Assembly (NCBI GenBank): GCA_963513935.1
Contig: OY740766.1
Span: 9,765,000-9,828,999, forward strand
Direction of reading: 5' to 3'
Origin: Aphrophora alni
Taxonomy: Eukaryota > Arthropoda > Insecta > Hemiptera > Aphrophoridae
Length of the DNA stretch: 64,000 nt
Part shown: positions 59,470 to 64,000 of the stretch, piece by piece
How positions within the stretch are numbered: the first letter of the stretch is position 1
Layout of the letters: each line of letters begins with the position of its first letter
The notes under the pieces: generated by a model
The model's input: the letters and a program-made list of their open reading frames with translations, nothing else
The model's database searches: none
Told to the model about the DNA's origin: nothing
Position numbers and translations under genes: made by a program

Positions 59470-61325
59470 CAAGAATTTGTAATTTGTTCATTTTGTGGAA
59501 GTTTTATTTTTGCATTAATTATGTTTTGAAAAGGTCAAGGTCGAGTGATACAAGGAAAACAAGAAAGAAAATTATCGTCCTATATGTCAGCGTCTCCGCT
59601 GAGCGCAGATTATTTATTTGGCATATTTATCTCAAGTTTATTGGTAATCCCTTGTCAAGATTTGCTGTTAGAATTCTGTTCTTGTAATCAGAACACACCA
59701 TATACATGGACGTGATGGGATCTACGGTGAGGCGGACTAAAGCTTGGGAGTAAACGTAGCTTTGCCACGTTTTGTAAATAAAGGAAAACACAAACGTGAA
59801 GAGTTTCAGTTCGTACAATTTTCTAAAATTCAAGTAAAAATATGTAAGATTTTTTTTTTTTTAAATTAGTCACATCTAAATTTTATTTAAGTAGACTTCA
59901 AATTGAGTATTTCAGCAATAAGCACAAAAGCGATTATTTACTTACCCTACTTTCCCTTAATGAGAAAGTAAAATCAATACAACTATGCATTTTATCAACT
60001 TATTTCGAAAATTTAGGTTAGAAATGTTTATTATAAAGATATAAATAATATATAAAGACGACATATATTTGTACACAGACTGCCTTGCAATAAAATTACA
60101 AATGTCAGAACTCAACAAGTTGAGAGTAATACAATTAAGAAACGAGAGAAATCCAACTTTGCACCAATGCACATTGCTTATACTCTTTGTGCCTTTTGAT
60201 ATTAAATCAGAAACAACAAGGGTGTCTTATTACATTATATACTTGATGCTGTGACGGAGTCAGTAATGCTAAACGTAATCATTAATTATTGTTTACCTTC
60301 ACAGTAAACACAGAACAAAATTATGATGTTTTTACTGAGCTTCATGTTTCATTTCCTCAGGAAACCGAAAGAATGATTTTCGACGTGACGCTCGTCTCTT
60401 GTCATTGTAGTCTCCTCGTAACCTAGTGAGATTTGCCTAATACATTCTCACAATAATATGTGCTAAGCTGAAAGATCGGTTTCTCCACGTAGATATGAGT
60501 AGGTAGTGATGTGGTATAAAGGTTATTGATAAAAGATTATGTTTAGTTACTGTATTTGATTATTTCATTATTGAAAAAATAAAATTAACTAGAATTCGCC
60601 TGTACAAAAAGGTTTATTTGCAAATAATGATAAAATCAGGTTGGGCAACCGTTTATTTTTGGACTAATTATCACTTTGGTTAAAATTCAGAGGGTCATAT
60701 GACCCAGGATCACAGTCTTTGATTTTGATTATAGTAATGTTACTAATATTTTAATGAATGGCGTAAAATACTGAAGTAGTTTGTAGATAATATTTATGAA
60801 AAAAAAGGAAAAATAACCAATATATGTAATTGCTTTAAGTGAATCTCATTAATAAAGCTACATTTTTAAGTCTTATTGGAAATAAATAGAGGCCTAGAGT
60901 AGTACAAATGAATTCGATTTGTCAAAATAATCAGTTTTAATTAAAAGAAGTCTTGTAGTGAAGTGCCTAGATTACTTCTGCAATTTGCACATTAATTGGA
61001 AACGAAAGTAACAAAGAAGTCACGTTTAATTATTGTATACTTCAACTTTAATTATCGTGTCTTCTTAAGAGGGAATGTCACAATTGAAGCGGTCTCTATC
61101 CCATTGCAACGTAAGGGAAATACGTATAACCGTCACTAGATTTGAAAAGCAAAATATTGACATATGTGTTTATTAGTCTACATTAGAATAATTTACCAGC
61201 GCTTCAAAAAACAATCAGAAAATTTATTCATGAGACCAATTATGTGTTTTAAGTTTTAATTCGAAAATTTTATAGTTATTCTTACGTTTCACGATTAGGA
61301 CTATATAAAAATAGAATAAATGATG
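59470..61325. other. AT-rich stretch, nothing recognised
   Basis: Frames at 59457-59687, 59627-59833, 59957-60172 and 60069-60254 overlap on opposite strands and show no known motif. No gene supported. Confidence 0.5.
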
Positions 61326-61329
61326 AACG

Positions 61330-63125
61330 TGTAAAATATAGACACTCACTGTTGAGTGTAAATGATGATATGTGTGAGACTTAGACACTCCCTGTAGAGT
61401 GTAAATGATGATATGTGTGAGACTTAGACACTCCTTGTAGAGTGTAAATGATGATATGCATGAGACTTAGACACTCCATTTAGAGTGTAAATGATGATAT
61501 GTGTGAGACTTAGACACTCCATTTAGAGTGTAAATAATGATATGTGTAACATTTACACTCCCTGTAGAGTGTAAATGATGATATGTGTGAGACTTAGACA
61601 CTCCATTTAGAGTGTAATTGATGATATGTGTAAGACTTAACACTCCTTGTGGAGTGTAAATATTGATATTCATGAGACTTAGCCACTCCATTTAGAGTGT
61701 AAATGATGATATGTGTAACATTTACACTCCCTGTAGAGTGTAAATGATGATATGTGTGAGACTTAGACATTCCATTTAGAGTGTAAATGATGATATGTGT
61801 GAGACTTAGACACTCCATTTAGAGTGTAAATGATGATATGTGTAACATTTACACTCCCTGTAGAGTGTAAATGATGATATGTGTGAGACTTAGACACTCC
61901 ATTTAGAGTGTAAATGATGATATGTGTAACATTTACACTCCCTGTAGTGTGTAAATGATGGTATGTGTGAGACTTAGTTACTCCTTGTTAGGTGTAAATG
62001 ATGACGTGTGTAAGACAGACTCTCCCTGTAGAGTGTAAATATTGATATGTATGAGACTTAGACATTCCATTTAGAGTGTAAATTATGATATGTGTAAGAC
62101 ATTTACACTCCCTGTAGAGTGTAATATATGATGATAAGTGTGACACTTATGTACTCCCTGTGGATAATAAATGATGATGTGTGTGAGACTTAGATACTCC
62201 CTGTGGATTGTAAATGATGATAAGAGTGACACTTAGATACTCCCTGTGGATTGTAAATGATGATATGTGTGAGACTTAGATACTCCCTGTGGATTGTAAA
62301 TGATGATAAGAGTGACATTTAGATACTCCCTGTGGATTGTAAATGATGATATGTGTGAGACTTAGATACTCCCTGTGGATTGTAAATGATGATAAGAGTG
62401 ACACTTAGATACTCCCTGTGGATTGTAAATGATTATATGTGTAAGACATTTACACTCCCTGTAGAGTGTAATATATGATGATATGTGTGAAACTTAGATA
62501 CTCCCTGTGGATTGTAAATGATGATAAGAGTCACATTTAGATACTCCCTGTGGATTGTAAATGATGATATGTGTGAGACTTAGATACTCCCTGTGGATTG
62601 TAAATGATGATAAGAGTGACACTTAGATACTCCCTGTGGATTGTAAATGATTATATGTGTAAGACATTTACACTCCCTGTAGAGTGTAATATATGATGAT
62701 ATGTGTGAAACTTAGATACTCCCTGTGGATTGTAAATGATGATAAGAGTGACACTTAGATACTCCCTGTGGATTGTAAATGATGATATGTGTGAAACTTA
62801 GATACTCCCTGTGGATGGTAAATTAATGATGATAAGAGTGACACTTAGAAACTCCCTGAGGATTGTAAATGATTATATGTGTAAGACTTTTACACTTTCT
62901 GTTAAGTGTAAATGATGATATGTGTGAGACTTAGATACTACCTGTTGATTGTAAATGGTGATATGTGTAAAACTTTTACACTTCTGGTTGAGTCTAAATG
63001 ATGATATGTGTAAGATTTAGACACTCAATGTAGAGTGTAAATTATATGTGTAGGACTTAGATACTCAATTTAGAGTGTAAATGATGATATGTGTAAGATT
63101 CAGATAATTCCTGTAGAGTACAACT
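61330..63125. repeat. 1.8-kb minisatellite of 41-43 bp units
   Basis: About 42 units carry the theme ACACTCC(A/C)TTTAGAGTGTAAATGATGATATGTGTGAGACTTAG. Three unit types can be seen. Type 1 (43 bp) has CACTCCATTTAGAGTG and predominates at 61340-62130. Type 2 (41 bp) has ATTTACACTCCCTGTAGAGTGTAAAT, a perfect stem with a 6-nt loop. Type 3, with GATACTCCCTGTGGATTGTAA and AAGAGTGACA, dominates 62130-62870. In the latter half a block of about five units repeats with a 218-bp period (for example GATTATATGTGTAAGACA at 62431 and 62649). Units decay beyond 62880. All long minus frames across it are products of the repeat. Confidence 0.95.
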
Positions 63126-63129
63126 GGGG

Positions 63130-64000
63130 ATGAAGAGAACGATTTAAATGTAATGCTGAGATTCATAAAAAGGTAAAATCTTTCAAGAATGTCTGTCTGT
63201 CTGTTAGATTGTGAAGGAGCAGTACAATTAAAAAATGTTAAAGAAAATGTAAGGAGATAAGGAGGGAAGTGTAGCTGCTTTAGAAAGCTTTTTGGAGTAA
63301 CATCTACATATATATATAAGGTGCAACGTCTCTTCGTCTGCCTGTTTGATTATTCGTTTCTAACTCGAGAACCTCTGATATGATAGCCCTGTATTGTGAT
63401 TGCTATGCATGGACGACATCTCTTCTTGTTCCAATTGATTCAGTGGATTTCATGTTATAACAATACTTGTTTACAAGGATAGCACAAAATCCAGAGTTAT
63501 CAACAGTTTTACCTATTTAGGAATGAGGACATATATTTGGTCATGACAAAGATAGTACATGAGTTGTACGTTTATTGGAACTGCAAAATTGTTTGAAATT
63601 GGCAAAGCCGTTTACGATTTTAACTAATTTTGACTGCTAAAAAAGAAGCTGTACAAAATTTTCGATATATTTTAATGAAATTTTCAGAGAAAACACGATT
63701 TGTAAGTAACAGACTTGATATATGAATTAAAAGCTATTTTGTTTAATATACTCTAAGGGCTCAAAAACCAAAATTACTGTTCCCCCCTTTTTTGAACTGC
63801 TAAAAGGCTGATATCAAGTCGTTCTTGGATATATCGAAATTAAACATATAAAGGGGGATATTGAGAGGGGATACTGAGGGGGATATTGAGAGCAAAATAC
63901 TTTTTTATTTATGATTTTTAGATTCACAATTAAAATAATTTATATAAAATATATTATTATAAGTATTGCCTACAAATATTATTTTTATGACATTAAATTA
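63130..64000. other. Unassigned end of window
   Basis: A short TCTG run (GTCTGTCTGTCTG, about 63191-63203) and a CGTCTCTTCGTCTGCCTG block with TAACTCGAGAACC (63327-63372) resemble sequence commonly seen in dispersed repeats, but no element boundaries are visible. A small GGGGGATA(T/C)TGAGAG duplication lies near 63853-63893. No gene supported. Confidence 0.45.

Noticed and set aside
61467..61818. Two 74-residue minus-strand proteins with HTYHHLHS-like repeats
   Set aside because: They are frames through the minisatellite and their internal repetition is the 41-43 bp unit.
63180..63380. Helitron or other element suggested by TCTGTCTGTCTG and CTCGAGAACC blocks
   Set aside because: No terminal structure, hairpin with CTRR end or second boundary was visible within the window.

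Overview
The window looks like a piece of a large, very AT-rich animal genome, most likely an insect. The evidence is (i) a decayed, repeat-dominated landscape with no intact long open reading frame, (ii) Penelope-like and Jockey/R1-like retroelement remains, (iii) an interstitial AACCT (TTAGG-type) telomere-like tract, and (iv) a DUF7869-type protein remnant, a family I associate from memory with arthropods. No host protein-coding gene, tRNA or rRNA could be supported on either strand. Almost every short open frame is non-coding or is a shadow of a repeat.

Layout. 0-13 kb: dispersed repeat copies, the 3' end of a LINE on the minus strand (RNase H plus C-terminal zinc knuckle, 1440-2075), a Penelope-type terminal repeat at 5640-5860, and a doubtful LINE piece near 12.6 kb. 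13-27 kb: AT-rich desert with a near-perfect 31-bp hairpin (15081-15164), microsatellites, a 186-bp TC/GA tract (22486-22671), and a Penelope terminal-repeat fragment (24875-25315). 27-30 kb: a second LINE fragment (reverse transcriptase C-terminus, plus strand) and one copy of a 1.4-kb degenerate repeat. 31-34.2 kb: the most interesting object, a 3.1-kb element with about 185-bp terminal inverted repeats. It carries a broken, intron-containing DUF7869-family gene and looks like a cut-and-paste DNA transposon.

35.9-38.7 kb: a retroelement-like terminus with a hammerhead-like motif, a homogeneous 8 x 50-bp tandem array, and a short Penelope-like element (GIY-YIG endonuclease end) between inverted terminal repeats, the last two lying inside a copy of a dispersed repeat also seen at 240-1010. 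44-53.5 kb: partner copies of earlier repeats and two minus-strand Penelope-like remnants (46785-47910 with reverse transcriptase and endonuclease pieces; 52850-53420 endonuclease only). 54.5-57.5 kb: further repeat partners and an AT-rich foldback. 58.35-59.47 kb: two adjacent non-autonomous DNA transposons, each with terminal inverted repeats and an exact 8-bp direct repeat, their target sites only 9 bp apart. 61.33-63.12 kb: a minisatellite of about 41-43 bp units with palindromic members and a 218-bp higher-order period.

The sequence reads as layers of transposable-element insertion, decay and local tandem amplification. Homologies were judged by eye; family names come from remembered motifs and not from any search.
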